A stretch of DNA of 64,000 nucleotides from Corallococcus macrosporus DSM 14697 (lineage in GTDB: Bacteria; Myxococcota; Myxococcia; Myxococcales; Myxococcaceae), in contig NZ_CP022203.1 of NCBI RefSeq assembly GCF_002305895.1, positions 4,194,501 through 4,258,500 on the forward strand, given 5' to 3'. A model generated the notes under the pieces. It did not search any database, was not told where the DNA came from, and was given only the letters and a program-made list of their open reading frames with translations. Positions 17,455-26,335 of this stretch are shown one piece after another. The translations under genes and the position numbers were made by a program. Position 1 is the stretch's first letter, and every line of letters starts with the position of its first letter.

Positions 17455-18378
17455 CTAGCGGTAGCCAGTGGCGTCCGCGGGCTTGCCGGCGTCCTGGACC
17501 TCGGGGACGTAGCGCCAGGCATCGGGCTGGCTGCCGTCCAGGTCGGTGAAGCCGTACACGCGGGCGAGCTGGCCGCTGGAGAGCGACTGCCCGTTCCAGC
17601 GCGCGCGGTCAGCGTCGGCGGCCAGCGCGGACACGGCGCGGCCGACGTAGGCCGGCGACTCCGAGATGACGAAGTGGGGCTCCTTCACCGTCGCGTCGCG
17701 CCAGTTCGCCTCGGTGACGCCGAAGTGCTCCAGCATGCCTTCGGAGCGCATCCAGCCCGGCGTGAGCGCGATGGCGGTGCCGCCATGGGGTTTCAACTCC
17801 TGGGCCTGGCTCCAGGCCAGCCGGAGGACGGAGGCCTTTGCGAGGTCATAGAACGTGGAGATGCGGTACTTCGTCGCGTTGTATTCGGCGGTGCCGTCGG
17901 TGACCTCGACGACGAGCCCGCCCGGGCGGCGGATGAGCAGGGGCAGGGCGAAGTGGCTGGTGATGAGGTGCGTGTCCACGCCCAGCCGGAGCAGCCGCAA
18001 GCCCTTGTCGAGCGAATGCTCCCAGACGCTCTTGTTCCACTCGAAGATGTGCTCGCCGCCCCAGATGTCGTTCACGAGCACGTCGAGCCGTCCCTGCTCC
18101 CGGTCGATGCGCTCCACCAACGACTGGACCTGCCCCGGCACCAGGTGGTCCGTCTGCACGGGGATGCCGAGTCCACCCGCCGCCGTCACCAGCTCCGCGG
18201 TCTCCTCGATGGTCTCCGGTCGGTTCTGCTCGGAGCGCTGCGCTCGCGTCGTCCGGCCCGTGACATAGACGGTGGCGCCCGCCGCGCCGAGCTGCACCGC
18301 GATGCCCCGGCCCGCCCCACGCGTGCCGCCCGCGACCAGCGCCACGCGCCCCTTCAACGAATCCTTCATGTCCCGCAT
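17455..18378 (-). CDS. Short-chain dehydrogenase/reductase (SDR)
   Basis: A 307-residue NAD(P)-dependent oxidoreductase. The dinucleotide loop is GGTRGAGRG (about residues 17-25), the second-strand Arg in VTGRTTR suggests NADPH preference, and the catalytic YxxxK is in STFYDLAKAS. The usual NAG motif is replaced by NDIWGG. Start placed at 18378 since an AGGAGG lies about 5 nt upstream; a GTG 36 nt further out would bury it. The C-terminal third (GQLARVYGFTDLDGS) is typical of a proteobacterial SDR group of unknown substrate. Monocistronic as far as can be seen. Confidence 0.87.
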   Translation of the reverse strand: MRDMKDSLKGRVALVAGGTRGAGRGIAVQLGAAGATVYVTGRTTRAQRSEQNRPETIEETAELVTAAGGLGIPVQTDHLVPGQVQSLVERIDREQGRLDVLVNDIWGGEHIFEWNKSVWEHSLDKGLRLLRLGVDTHLITSHFALPLLIRRPGGLVVEVTDGTAEYNATKYRISTFYDLAKASVLRLAWSQAQELKPHGGTAIALTPGWMRSEGMLEHFGVTEANWRDATVKEPHFVISESPAYVGRAVSALAADADRARWNGQSLSSGQLARVYGFTDLDGSQPDAWRYVPEVQDAGKPADATGYR

Positions 18379-18485
18379 GCCTGCCTCCTGGGTGGATGTC
18401 TGTGTCCGAACCACGCGGAGAGCCTACGGAGGTTTGTTGACACCTCCTGTCATGATTGGGCGAGCCGCCCGCCGCGAGCGGCTCC

Positions 18486-19070
18486 CTACCGGCGTGACGG
18501 CGCGTGGAACTCAGGGGGCGCGGGGCAGGTGAGCCGAGGCTCCGGCGCGTCGACGTCCTGGAGCCGCATCAGGCAGCGAAGGGCCTCGGGGTCCGCGGCG
18601 TCGGCCAGGTACGTCCGGCGCCACAGCATCGCGGCCACTCGCCGGGGGAGCGTGGGATCCGGCGCCACCAGGGCCCTGCGGACGGCATTGCCTCCCTTGG
18701 GCGCGGTCGCCGCCGCGGCTTCGAGCTTCGCCACTTCGTCCGGACATCCCTCCGGGCAGTTGTAGAGGAACACCGCGTGCCCGTGCTCCAGGTTGTGGAT
18801 GTAGAGGCAGGGCGCCACGGGCTCGGAGAAGCTCCCGCACGCGGACACGTTGCCGCAGTGGAGGCCGGAGTTGGGCGGACGCTCTCCGTTGCCACAACCC
18901 TCGCTCGAACAGGTGTCGAGGTGGTGGGAGGGGCTCGGCGCCGACAGGGGGAAGCTGAAGCGCTCACAGGCGTCGGCATCGTCGGAGGCGGTGTCGCCGC
19001 AGCCGGTGAGGGCGATGGCCGTGAGGAGGGGAAGGAGCGGGCGGGGCATCACGGCCACGTCATACCGCAT
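18486..19070 (-). CDS. DUF3105-family lipoprotein
   Basis: A 194-residue exported lipoprotein with lipobox ALTGC. It carries the DUF3105 pattern: RPPNSGLHCGN, then LYIHNLEHGHAVFLYNCPEG, with extra Cys residues in CSSEGCGNG and CPEGCP that could pair. The start at 19070 overlaps the upstream stop by one base (TGATG), a common translational-coupling arrangement; an ATG 21 nt downstream (19049) would give a more compact signal peptide and is a real alternative. Function of DUF3105 proteins is unknown. It is the second gene of a two-gene unit with the DHH-like gene. Confidence 0.72.
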   Translation of the reverse strand: MRYDVAVMPRPLLPLLTAIALTGCGDTASDDADACERFSFPLSAPSPSHHLDTCSSEGCGNGERPPNSGLHCGNVSACGSFSEPVAPCLYIHNLEHGHAVFLYNCPEGCPDEVAKLEAAAATAPKGGNAVRRALVAPDPTLPRRVAAMLWRRTYLADAADPEALRCLMRLQDVDAPEPRLTCPAPPEFHAPSRR

Positions 19071-20257
19071 CAGCCGGGGAACGCGCCCCGCCGCTCGACG
19101 TCGATGTCCCGCAGCCCCTTGAAGCCCAGGCCGGCGGCGAAGCGGAGGAAGTCCTCTCGGGACAGGCTGCCTCCTGTCGGGTGCACCGGGAGCGCCCCGA
19201 GGCCCATCGGCATCCGGCTGCGCACCGCGAAGTCCACGCGGCCCGGGAGGTAGCCCGCGTTCGCGGCGATGATGATGTGCTCGGGGAGCCGCTGGGCCCA
19301 GCGCACCGCGACCTGCGGATGGACCTGGGCCTCCGAGCTGAACAGCAGCAGCGCCACGGGACTGGCGATGCGCGGTGGCGTCTTCGAGCACCGCAGCACC
19401 TCGCGCTGCACCTCCAGCCGGCAGTCATGCAGCGTGTCGACACCTGGGACGTTGCCCCGGGTGATGTCGGTGGCGCTGCCCGCGCGGAGGAGGACCCCCA
19501 GCGCGAGCGGCGCGGCGAACCGGGAGGACTTCCGGGCCGCGTTCAGCAGGGACACGGCCTCCGTCACGGCGGTGCGCCCGGCGCGGCGGAGCGCGTCCTT
19601 GAGGAAGGGAATGGGCGCATCCGCGCCCTGGTCCGCCACGGTCCCCAGGACGGCCAGCCATTCCAAGGGGCCCGGCACGACACAGGGCGACACGAGCGCG
19701 AACGTGAGCACGCTGCAACTGACCGGGGGCTCCAGCCCCTGGGCGGAGAGCACCTTCGTGCTCGCGTTCCCTGGTGAATCCACCTGAGGGGCCACGACAA
19801 GCGTGGGAACACCCGGCGGCGCTCCCGAGACGTCCAGGGCCGCCGACGACGACAGGCCCACGTCAGCGCCAGCACGCCACCGGCCTCCGGGTGCCCCGGC
19901 CGTGGACTCCAGCGCCGGAGCGGAGGACTCCTGAGACGCGGCGGGCCTCGGGCCCCGCTCGAGCACCACGAACGCATCGGGAGGGGCCGCGCGGAGGCGC
20001 TCCTGAAAGGCGGGCGAGAAGGCGTGCTCGCCCTTGCCTGGCACTCGCGCCGTCACCTGGGCTCCCAGTGCCTGGAGCGCGCGGAGCATCAGCGCCCCGG
20101 CGGCGAGCCCGTCCACGCTGGGATGGGGGGCCACCACCACGCGCCGGTCCTTCAGCTCCGTCAGGAAGTCGCGAGCCTCCGTCAGCGCCGCTTCGGACGC
20201 GGGCCATCGCGGGTCCTTCATGTGTCCAAGCAACATGGGGTGAAGGTTTAACGCCAC
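19070..20257 (-). CDS. DHH-like phosphoesterase homologue with degraded motif
   Basis: A 395-residue protein. Residues 35-60 read VVVAPHPSVDGLAAGALML, in the position of the first DHH-superfamily motif (HxNPDxDA or HxDxDG), but the second Asp-rich motif DHH is not visible. The middle has RPAASQE... where DHH should be, then a long Ala/Gly region. The C-terminal third (VALLLFSSEAQVHPQVAVRW, NAGYLPGRVDFAVRSR) resembles the DHHA1-like substrate domain of RecJ/NrnA relatives. It may therefore be an inactive or strongly diverged member. It is coupled to the DUF3105 gene by a 1-nt overlap. Divergent from the M2 peptidase gene. Confidence 0.55.
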   Translation of the reverse strand: MALNLHPMLLGHMKDPRWPASEAALTEARDFLTELKDRRVVVAPHPSVDGLAAGALMLRALQALGAQVTARVPGKGEHAFSPAFQERLRAAPPDAFVVLERGPRPAASQESSAPALESTAGAPGGRWRAGADVGLSSSAALDVSGAPPGVPTLVVAPQVDSPGNASTKVLSAQGLEPPVSCSVLTFALVSPCVVPGPLEWLAVLGTVADQGADAPIPFLKDALRRAGRTAVTEAVSLLNAARKSSRFAAPLALGVLLRAGSATDITRGNVPGVDTLHDCRLEVQREVLRCSKTPPRIASPVALLLFSSEAQVHPQVAVRWAQRLPEHIIIAANAGYLPGRVDFAVRSRMPMGLGALPVHPTGGSLSREDFLRFAAGLGFKGLRDIDVERRGAFPG

Positions 20258-20495
20258 GGGGCGACACGGGAGGCCGGGTGTGCCACGCCCGCACGGTACC
20301 CGGCCGGGCGGATCCGGAGCCGAACCGGAAGAAGGGCGGCAGGTGAGGCGCGGGAGCCGTCACCGCTCCACGCGCCCACGGTGTCGCGCCGCGTCGGCGG
20401 AGTGCGGCCTGCGTGACATCGGAGAACCCACGAGGGCAGGCGTCCGCCCAGTTTCGGGGTGTCATCGGGCGCGGGTTCTTCTACGGTCCGCGGTC

Positions 20496-22382
20496 ATGAA
20501 CCGGAAACGTCCCCTGAACTCCCTGCTGCGTGCGGCCGCGGCCATGGCGCTGCCCGCCTTCCTGGGGTGTGCCCAGGATTCGCAAGTGACGCGTGAGGCG
20601 CCTGCCCCCGCCGAGTCCTCCACCCCCACCGCCCCCACCGCGTCGCAGCCCACGCCGGAAGAGGCGAAGGCCTTCGCGGAGAAGGTCAACGCGGACCTGA
20701 AGCGCCTGTGGACGAAGCAGGCCACCGCGGAGTGGATCAAGTCCACGTACATCACCGACGACACCGAGCAGAACGCCGCCTTCGTCAACGAAGAGGTGCT
20801 GGCCTACGTCAACGGCGCCATCAAGGAAGCGCGCCGCTTCGACGGCCTGACGCTGGACGCGGACACCGCGCGCATGCTGCACCTGCTCAAGGTGTCCCAG
20901 GCGCTGCCGGCGCCGTCGGACGCGCAGAAGCGGGCCGAGCTGGCCGCCACGGCGGCGAAGCTGGAAGGCCTCTACGGCAAGGGCAAGTACTGCGGGCCGG
21001 ACGGGAAGGGGAAGTGCCGCGACCTGGAGGTGCTGTCCGACGTCATCGCGGAGAGCCGCGACTACGACGAGCTGCTGGACGCGTGGCAGGGCTGGCACTC
21101 CGTGGCCCGCCCCATGCGGCCGCTGTACGAGCGCCTGGTGTCCATCTCCAACGAGGGCGCCAAGGACATCGGCTTCAACGACCTGGGCACGCTCTGGCGC
21201 TCCGCGTACGACATGTCCCCGGCCGAGTTCGAGGTCGAGGCCCAGCGCCTGTGGGGCCAGGTGAAGCCGCTCTACGACGACGTGCACTGCTACGTGCGCG
21301 GCCGGCTGGCGAAGCAGTACGGCGCCGACAAGGTGCCTGAAGGCAAGCCCATCCCCGCGCACCTGCTGGGCAACATGTGGGCGCAGGAGTGGAACAACAT
21401 CTACCCGCTGGTGGAGCCCTTCCCCGGGCAGGCCAACCTGGACGTGGACGCGGCGCTGAAGCAGCAGAAGTATGACGCGATGCGCATGGTGAAGCTGGGT
21501 GAGAAGTTCTTCACCTCGCTGGGCCTCAAGCCGCTGCCTCGGACCTTCTTCGAGCGCTCGCAGTTCACCAAGCCGGAAGGCCGCGACGTCGTCTGCCACG
21601 CCAGCGCCTGGGACGTGAACTACAGCAACGATTTGCGCATCAAGATGTGCATCAAGCCCACGGAGGAGGACCTCGTCACCATCCACCACGAGCTGGGCCA
21701 CAACTACTACTACACGTACTACTACCAGCTCCCGGTGCTCTTCCAGGCCGGCGCGAACGACGGCTTCCACGAGGCCATTGGTGACGCGCTGACGCTGTCC
21801 ATCACCCCCGGCTACCTCCAGCAGGCGGGGCTGTTGAAGTCCGTTCCCAAGAACGAGAAGAACCTCATCAACCTCCAGATGAAGGACGCCCTGGAGAAGA
21901 TCGCCTTCCTGCCCTTCGGTCTGCTCGTGGACCAGTGGCGTTGGGAGGTGTTCTCCGGCCGCGTGCAGCCGGCGGACTACAACAAGTCCTGGTGGGCGCT
22001 GCGGGAGAAGTACCAGGGCGTGGCCGCGCCGGTGGCCCGCTCCGAGCAGGACTTCGACCCGGGGGCGAAGTACCACGTACCCGCAAACGTTCCGTATACG
22101 CGTTATTTCCTGGCGCGAATCCTCCAGTTCCAGTTCCACAAGGCGCTCTGCGAGGCGTCCGGCCACACGGGCCCTCTCCACGAGTGCTCCATCTACGGGA
22201 ACAAGGAGGCCGGCAAGCGGCTCCAGGCCATGCTGGAGCTGGGCGCCAGCAAGCCCTGGCCCGACGCGCTCCAGGCCATGACGGGCACCCGGCAGATGGA
22301 CGCCACGCCGCTGCTTGACTACTTCAGCCCGCTGCGCACCTGGCTCCAGGCTCAGAACAAGGGCCAGAAGTGTGGTTGGTAA
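20496..22382 (+). CDS. M2-family peptidyl-dipeptidase (ACE-like) lipoprotein
   Basis: A 628-residue zinc metallopeptidase of the angiotensin-converting-enzyme family. It starts with a lipoprotein signal (lipobox FLGC), then a Thr/Pro linker, then the M2 domain. The zinc site is HELGH at 398-402 with the third ligand Glu in GFHEAIGD near residue 426, the spacing expected for gluzincins. Conserved YYTYYY follows HELGH. Typical bacterial ACE is about 600-670 residues, so this is full length. Exported dipeptidases of this type could take part in digesting peptides outside the cytoplasm. ATG 20496 gives the signal peptide directly. Confidence 0.92.
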   Translation: MNRKRPLNSLLRAAAAMALPAFLGCAQDSQVTREAPAPAESSTPTAPTASQPTPEEAKAFAEKVNADLKRLWTKQATAEWIKSTYITDDTEQNAAFVNEEVLAYVNGAIKEARRFDGLTLDADTARMLHLLKVSQALPAPSDAQKRAELAATAAKLEGLYGKGKYCGPDGKGKCRDLEVLSDVIAESRDYDELLDAWQGWHSVARPMRPLYERLVSISNEGAKDIGFNDLGTLWRSAYDMSPAEFEVEAQRLWGQVKPLYDDVHCYVRGRLAKQYGADKVPEGKPIPAHLLGNMWAQEWNNIYPLVEPFPGQANLDVDAALKQQKYDAMRMVKLGEKFFTSLGLKPLPRTFFERSQFTKPEGRDVVCHASAWDVNYSNDLRIKMCIKPTEEDLVTIHHELGHNYYYTYYYQLPVLFQAGANDGFHEAIGDALTLSITPGYLQQAGLLKSVPKNEKNLINLQMKDALEKIAFLPFGLLVDQWRWEVFSGRVQPADYNKSWWALREKYQGVAAPVARSEQDFDPGAKYHVPANVPYTRYFLARILQFQFHKALCEASGHTGPLHECSIYGNKEAGKRLQAMLELGASKPWPDALQAMTGTRQMDATPLLDYFSPLRTWLQAQNKGQKCGW

Positions 22383-22403
22383 CGGTCTGGAGTAGACGCG
22401 CCG

Positions 22404-22475
22404 GACGGCCACGCTTAAATTGCGGCCGTCTAGGCGGGTTCGCTCGTAGGACCGGACGGCGGATATTCGCGTCCG
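22404..22475. promoter_or_regulatory. Two inverted repeats in the 5' leader of the cold-shock gene
   Basis: GACGGCC (22404-22410) pairs with GGCCGTC (22424-22430) across an AT-richer loop, and CGGACG (22453-22458) pairs with CGTCCG (22470-22475). They lie in the 115-nt gap upstream of the cspA-like start. The first may close off the peptidase transcript; the second would sit in the cold-shock mRNA leader, where structure commonly sets temperature response. Regulatory role is inference. Confidence 0.4.
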
Positions 22476-22497
22476 TGACGAAAGAAGAAGAGAGCAA

Positions 22498-22701
22498 ATG
22501 GCTACTGGTACCGTGAAGTGGTTCAACGATGCGAAGGGTTTCGGCTTCCTCACGCAGGACGGTGGTGGTGAGGACGTGTTCTGCCACCACACCGCCATCA
22601 ACATGGATGGCTTCCGCACCCTGCAGGAGGGCCAGAAGGTGGAGTTCGAAGTGACCCGCGGCCCCAAGGGCCTGCAGGCGCAGAACGTCCGCGCGGCCTG
22701 A
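22498..22701 (+). CDS. Cold-shock domain protein (CspA family)
   Basis: A 67-residue single cold-shock domain. RNP1 is KGFGFL (about 13-18) and RNP2 is DVFCHHTAI (about 26-34; most relatives have VFVHH, so Cys replaces Val). It binds single-stranded nucleic acid and acts as an RNA chaperone. The start has a purine-rich GAAAGAAGAAGAG before it. Length and ending (QAQNVRAA) are normal for the family. Followed by a GC-rich stem-loop. Confidence 0.96.
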   Translation: MATGTVKWFNDAKGFGFLTQDGGGEDVFCHHTAINMDGFRTLQEGQKVEFEVTRGPKGLQAQNVRAA

Positions 22702-22738
22702 GCCGAGCGTCGTTCGAACTGCTTCTGTTGCATCATGA

Positions 22739-22764
22739 GGGTCCGGCCCCACGGGGTCGGGCCC
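22739..22764 (+). terminator. GC-rich stem-loop after the cold-shock gene
   Basis: A 12-bp stem (GGGTCCGGCCCC with GGGGTCGGGCCC, two G-T pairs) around a 2-nt centre, followed by TTCGTGCTTT. The T tract is weak, but position between the cold-shock gene and the next start (25 nt downstream) fits a terminator or a transcription barrier. Confidence 0.55.
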
Positions 22765-22789
22765 TTCGTGCTTTCTGGAGTGCTCCGCC

Positions 22790-24946
22790 GTGCATTCGTC
22801 GACGAAGTTCCGCCGTGTCCGCGCCTGCCTGTTGCCTGTCCTCGCCGTGCTGGGTTGCTCCACCACGCCCACCGGGCCGTCGGGCCCGGGCTCGGCCGCA
22901 GCCCCTGATACGTCCGCCGTGGCAACGCCTGCCGCCAACGTCCCGGAGAAGGAGCCCGCCGCCATGCCGTCCACGTTCGACGCCGAGGCGCTGAAGGCGG
23001 AGCTCGTGGCGAAGCACGGCGAGGCGCAGCGGGCCCGCATCGAGCGGGGTGTGGACCAGGTGGCGGCGATGTGGCGGCCGGAGGACGGTGACCTCGCGGC
23101 CTTCGCGCGGGAGCAGTTCCTGGCGGAGCCGAAGGCGCTCGACGCGACGTTCCAGCGGCTGGAGCGGCTGTTCGAGCAGCTCGACGGGCATCTGTACGAA
23201 ATCGGACGCGAGCTCCAGTGGTACACGGACTTGGACCTGGGGCCCTTGCTGCCGGTGGAGCCGCTCCTGGCGGCGTACGACCCGTTCGCCCACGTCACGA
23301 CAGACCTGTTCACCTCGCGCGTGGGCTTCGTGGTGCTGCTCAACTTCCCGCTCACCACGCTGGCGGAGCGGGTGGAGCAGGGGCCGTCCTGGACGCGGCG
23401 GCAGTGGGCCGAGACGCGGCTGGCCGGGCGCTTCAGCCAGCGCGTCCCCGCGGAGGTGCAGCAGGCGTCCTCGCGCGCCATCGCCGCGGCCAACCTGTAC
23501 ATCGCCGAGTACAACCTCTGGATGCATCACCTGGTGGATGCCCAGGGGCGGCGGCCCTTCCCCAAGGGGCTGCGCCTCATCAGCCACTGGAACCTGCGTG
23601 ACGAGCTGAAGGGCGACTACGCGGACGCGGCGACCGGCCCGCTGAAGCAGCGGATGATCGTCCAGGTGATGGAGCGCATTGTCACCCAGACGATTCCCAA
23701 GGCCGTCATCGACAACCCGCGGCTGGACTGGGACCCCTTCACCAACACCGTCACCGCGGCGCCTCCGGAGACGGTGGAGGCGGACGCGCCCGAGCGCACG
23801 TCGAAGCCGGACGCGTCACCGGAGCCGGACACGCGCTATGCGCACCTGCTGGCCACCTTCCAGACGGCGCGGCGGGCGGACCCCTACGTGCCGGTGGCGC
23901 CCACGCGCATCGCGCGGAGCTTCGAGCTGGGCCGCGAGCTGCCGGAGGCGCGCGTCCGCGCGCTGCTGACGCAGGTGCTGGAGTCGCCGCTGGTGCCGCG
24001 CGTGGCGAAGGAGATTGAGGCGCGCCTGGGCCGGAAGCTGGAGCCGCAGGACCTGTGGTATCCGGGCTTCAACCCGGGCGGCAAGCGGCCGGAGTCGGAG
24101 CTGGATGCGCTGACGCGCGAGCGCTACCCCACGGCGGAGGCCTTCGCCAAGGACCTGCCGCGCATCCTCCAGGGCATGGGCTTCACGAAGGAGAAGGCCG
24201 TGTGGCTGGCGGAGCGCATCCGCGTGGACGCGTCCCGCGGGGCGGGGCACGCGATGCCAGCGCTGCGGCGCGGCGACTTCCCCCGGCTGCGCACGCGCGT
24301 GGAGAAGGGGGGCATGGACTACAAGGGCTACAACATCGCGGTGCACGAGCTGGGGCACAACGTGGAGCAGGTGTTCAGCCTCTACGGCGTGGACCACACG
24401 CTGCTCGCGGGGGTGCCCAACAACGCCTTCACGGAGGCGCTGGCCTTCGTGTTCCAGGCGCGTGATTTGGAGCTGCTCGGGCTGGGCAAGCCGGACGCGG
24501 CCAGTGAGCGGGAGCGCGTGCTCGGCGAGCTGTGGCAGACGTGGGAGCGCGCGGGCATCGCGCTGGTGGACATGGCGGTGTGGCACTGGATGTACGCGCA
24601 CCCGGACGCCACGCCCGCGCAGCTTCGCGAGGCGGTGGTGGGCCTCTCCCGCGACGTGTGGAACCAGTACTTCGCGCCCGTGCTGGGCGGGGAGGGGAGC
24701 ACGCTGCTGGCCGTCTACAGCCACATGATCAGCTACCCGCTCTACCTGCCGGACTACCCGCTGGGGCACCTCATCGCGTTCCAGATTGAGGAGCACCTGA
24801 AGCGCAAGGGGCCGCTGGGCGCGGAGTTCGAGCGCATGGCCACCTACGGCTCGGTGACGCCCGACCAGTGGATGATTCATGCGACCGGGGCCCCGGTGAG
24901 CGCGGAGCCCCTGCTCCGCGCCGCCGAGGCCGCCCTGCGCCACTGA
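22790..24946 (+). CDS. Zinc peptidase-like lipoprotein (gluzincin)
   Basis: A 718-residue exported lipoprotein (lipobox VLGC) starting at GTG 22790, with CTGGAG 9 nt upstream. After a Pro/Ala linker the body is helical. A zinc motif HELGH occurs in AVHELGHNVEQVF (about residue 520), and a candidate third ligand Glu in NNAFTEALAFVFQ some 30 residues on, the layout of M3-like gluzincins. I do not recognise a named family beyond that. The paired position with the ACE-like peptidase, separated only by the cold-shock gene, suggests both feed extracytoplasmic peptide digestion. The stop codon directly abuts the convergent FKBP stop. Confidence 0.72.
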   Translation: MHSSTKFRRVRACLLPVLAVLGCSTTPTGPSGPGSAAAPDTSAVATPAANVPEKEPAAMPSTFDAEALKAELVAKHGEAQRARIERGVDQVAAMWRPEDGDLAAFAREQFLAEPKALDATFQRLERLFEQLDGHLYEIGRELQWYTDLDLGPLLPVEPLLAAYDPFAHVTTDLFTSRVGFVVLLNFPLTTLAERVEQGPSWTRRQWAETRLAGRFSQRVPAEVQQASSRAIAAANLYIAEYNLWMHHLVDAQGRRPFPKGLRLISHWNLRDELKGDYADAATGPLKQRMIVQVMERIVTQTIPKAVIDNPRLDWDPFTNTVTAAPPETVEADAPERTSKPDASPEPDTRYAHLLATFQTARRADPYVPVAPTRIARSFELGRELPEARVRALLTQVLESPLVPRVAKEIEARLGRKLEPQDLWYPGFNPGGKRPESELDALTRERYPTAEAFAKDLPRILQGMGFTKEKAVWLAERIRVDASRGAGHAMPALRRGDFPRLRTRVEKGGMDYKGYNIAVHELGHNVEQVFSLYGVDHTLLAGVPNNAFTEALAFVFQARDLELLGLGKPDAASERERVLGELWQTWERAGIALVDMAVWHWMYAHPDATPAQLREAVVGLSRDVWNQYFAPVLGGEGSTLLAVYSHMISYPLYLPDYPLGHLIAFQIEEHLKRKGPLGAEFERMATYGSVTPDQWMIHATGAPVSAEPLLRAAEAALRH

Positions 24947-25651
24947 CTACGGCTGCCGGGACGTGTCGCCGGGGATGTCGATGAGCTCGACGTCGAAGAT
25001 GAGGACGGCGTTGGGCGGGATGCGCGAGCCGGAGGGCGGGCGCTCGCCGTAGGCGGTGTTGCCAGGGCAGGTGAGCTTCGCCTTGCCGCCCACCTTCATC
25101 TTCGACACGCCCTGCGTCCAGCAGGGGATGACGCCGTTGAGCGGGAACTCCACGGGGATGCCGCGACGGGCGGAGGTGTCGAAGACGGTGCCGTCCACGA
25201 GCCGGCCCTCGTAGTGGACCTTGACGGTGTCGACGGCGCGCGGGCTGCGGCCGCTTCCGGCCTTGACCTGCTTGTAGACGACGCCGGAGGGGAGCACTTC
25301 CGCGCCGGGCTCCTTCCCGGCGCGCTCCAGCGCGGCCTTGCCCGCCTGCGCCTGCCGGCTCTTGGCGAAGGCCTGGATGCGCTGCGCCTGCTCCTTCGGG
25401 TCGATGTCGGACGTCTTCCCCTCGAGGCCATCCGCCAGGCCCTGCTGGAGGACCTTCAGCTCCTCGGGTGACAGCGAGAAGAGGGACAGGTCGCGGCCAA
25501 TGGAGAGACCGAGCGTGTAGAGCGTCTCCCGGTCCCCTTCGGAAAGCGCGGCGGGGGCGGCGGCGGGTTGCTTCGCCGACTTCGAGTCCTGCGCCTGAGC
25601 CCCCGTCGCGCCGAGCGCGAACACCAGGGCCGCCGTCCACATCGTTCGCAT
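24947..25651 (-). CDS. FKBP-type peptidyl-prolyl isomerase, exported (Mip/FkpA-like)
   Basis: A 234-residue periplasmic or surface isomerase. The signal peptide ends GAQA-Q at about residue 20. Residues about 35-115 are a helical dimerisation region (LSEGDRETLYTLG...), and 125-230 the FKBP domain with VKVHYEGRLVDGTVFDTS and the FPLNGVIPCWTQG pocket; its Trp and the Tyr in NTAYGERP are present. It is a folding catalyst for exported proteins. Start chosen at 25651 where AAGGTGG sits 5 nt before the ATG. Confidence 0.93.
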   Translation of the reverse strand: MRTMWTAALVFALGATGAQAQDSKSAKQPAAAPAALSEGDRETLYTLGLSIGRDLSLFSLSPEELKVLQQGLADGLEGKTSDIDPKEQAQRIQAFAKSRQAQAGKAALERAGKEPGAEVLPSGVVYKQVKAGSGRSPRAVDTVKVHYEGRLVDGTVFDTSARRGIPVEFPLNGVIPCWTQGVSKMKVGGKAKLTCPGNTAYGERPPSGSRIPPNAVLIFDVELIDIPGDTSRQP

Positions 25652-25876
25652 GCATCCACCTTTCATGAAAGCCGGCGCACTATAGAGCGTGCGCGCGCGC
25701 TCGGTAGACACAAGCCCGCGCGAAGAATTCAGCGGGGAAGCACGGCGAGCGCGCGAGGCCTCCGCGCCCCGTCCGTTTTCTTGCGCGTTCGGCGCGCGCC
25801 TCTACCCTGCCTCCAGGTTGCTTCACCCCCGGAGCAACCTGTTGCACCGCACCACCTGACCGGAGGCGAAGAAGCC

Positions 25877-26215
25877 ATGAGCGACAAGCGGAAGAGCAAG
25901 CGGGCGCCCCTCGACATCTACCTGAACAAGTACATGGGTGGCGTGCCGTACATGTCGCGGGCCGCGGACATCAGCCAGGAAGGGCTGAGCCTGGGCCGGC
26001 TGCTCGAGCCCGAGCACGAGGCCCGGCGCATCGGCCTCCAGTTCCAGCTCCCGGGCTCGGAGGAGATCATCTACGCCGAGGGTGAAGTGGTGCGCGAGTG
26101 GGCGGAGCTGGGGACGGCGAAGCGCGAGCGCTCGGGTGTGCGCTTCACGCTCCTCACCGACCGTCACCGGAAGATGATCGACGCCTACGTCGACCGTCAC
26201 GGCAACGAGAACTGA
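25877..26215 (+). CDS. PilZ-domain protein
   Basis: A 112-residue single PilZ domain. The cyclic-di-GMP-binding signature is intact: RKSKR (RxxxR, residues 5-9) and DISQEG (D/NxSxxG). A GGAGG lies 10 nt before the ATG. Single-domain PilZ proteins of myxobacteria regulate motility and other c-di-GMP outputs through unknown partners. It stands 225 nt from the divergent FKBP gene. Confidence 0.9.
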   Translation: MSDKRKSKRAPLDIYLNKYMGGVPYMSRAADISQEGLSLGRLLEPEHEARRIGLQFQLPGSEEIIYAEGEVVREWAELGTAKRERSGVRFTLLTDRHRKMIDAYVDRHGNEN

Positions 26216-26335
26216 CGCGCCCCCGTCGTACCCGCGGGGCCCGCCTTGACTTCCCCGGAAGCGGGCCCGTTGAATGGGGAGCCATTCTGCTCCAACACGA
26301 CGCGTGACGTCGGGTGCGGGGCTGGAGGATTTCCC

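Noticed and set aside
20481-22925. An 814-codon minus-strand frame
   Set aside because: Mirror of the M2 peptidase and cold-shock genes.
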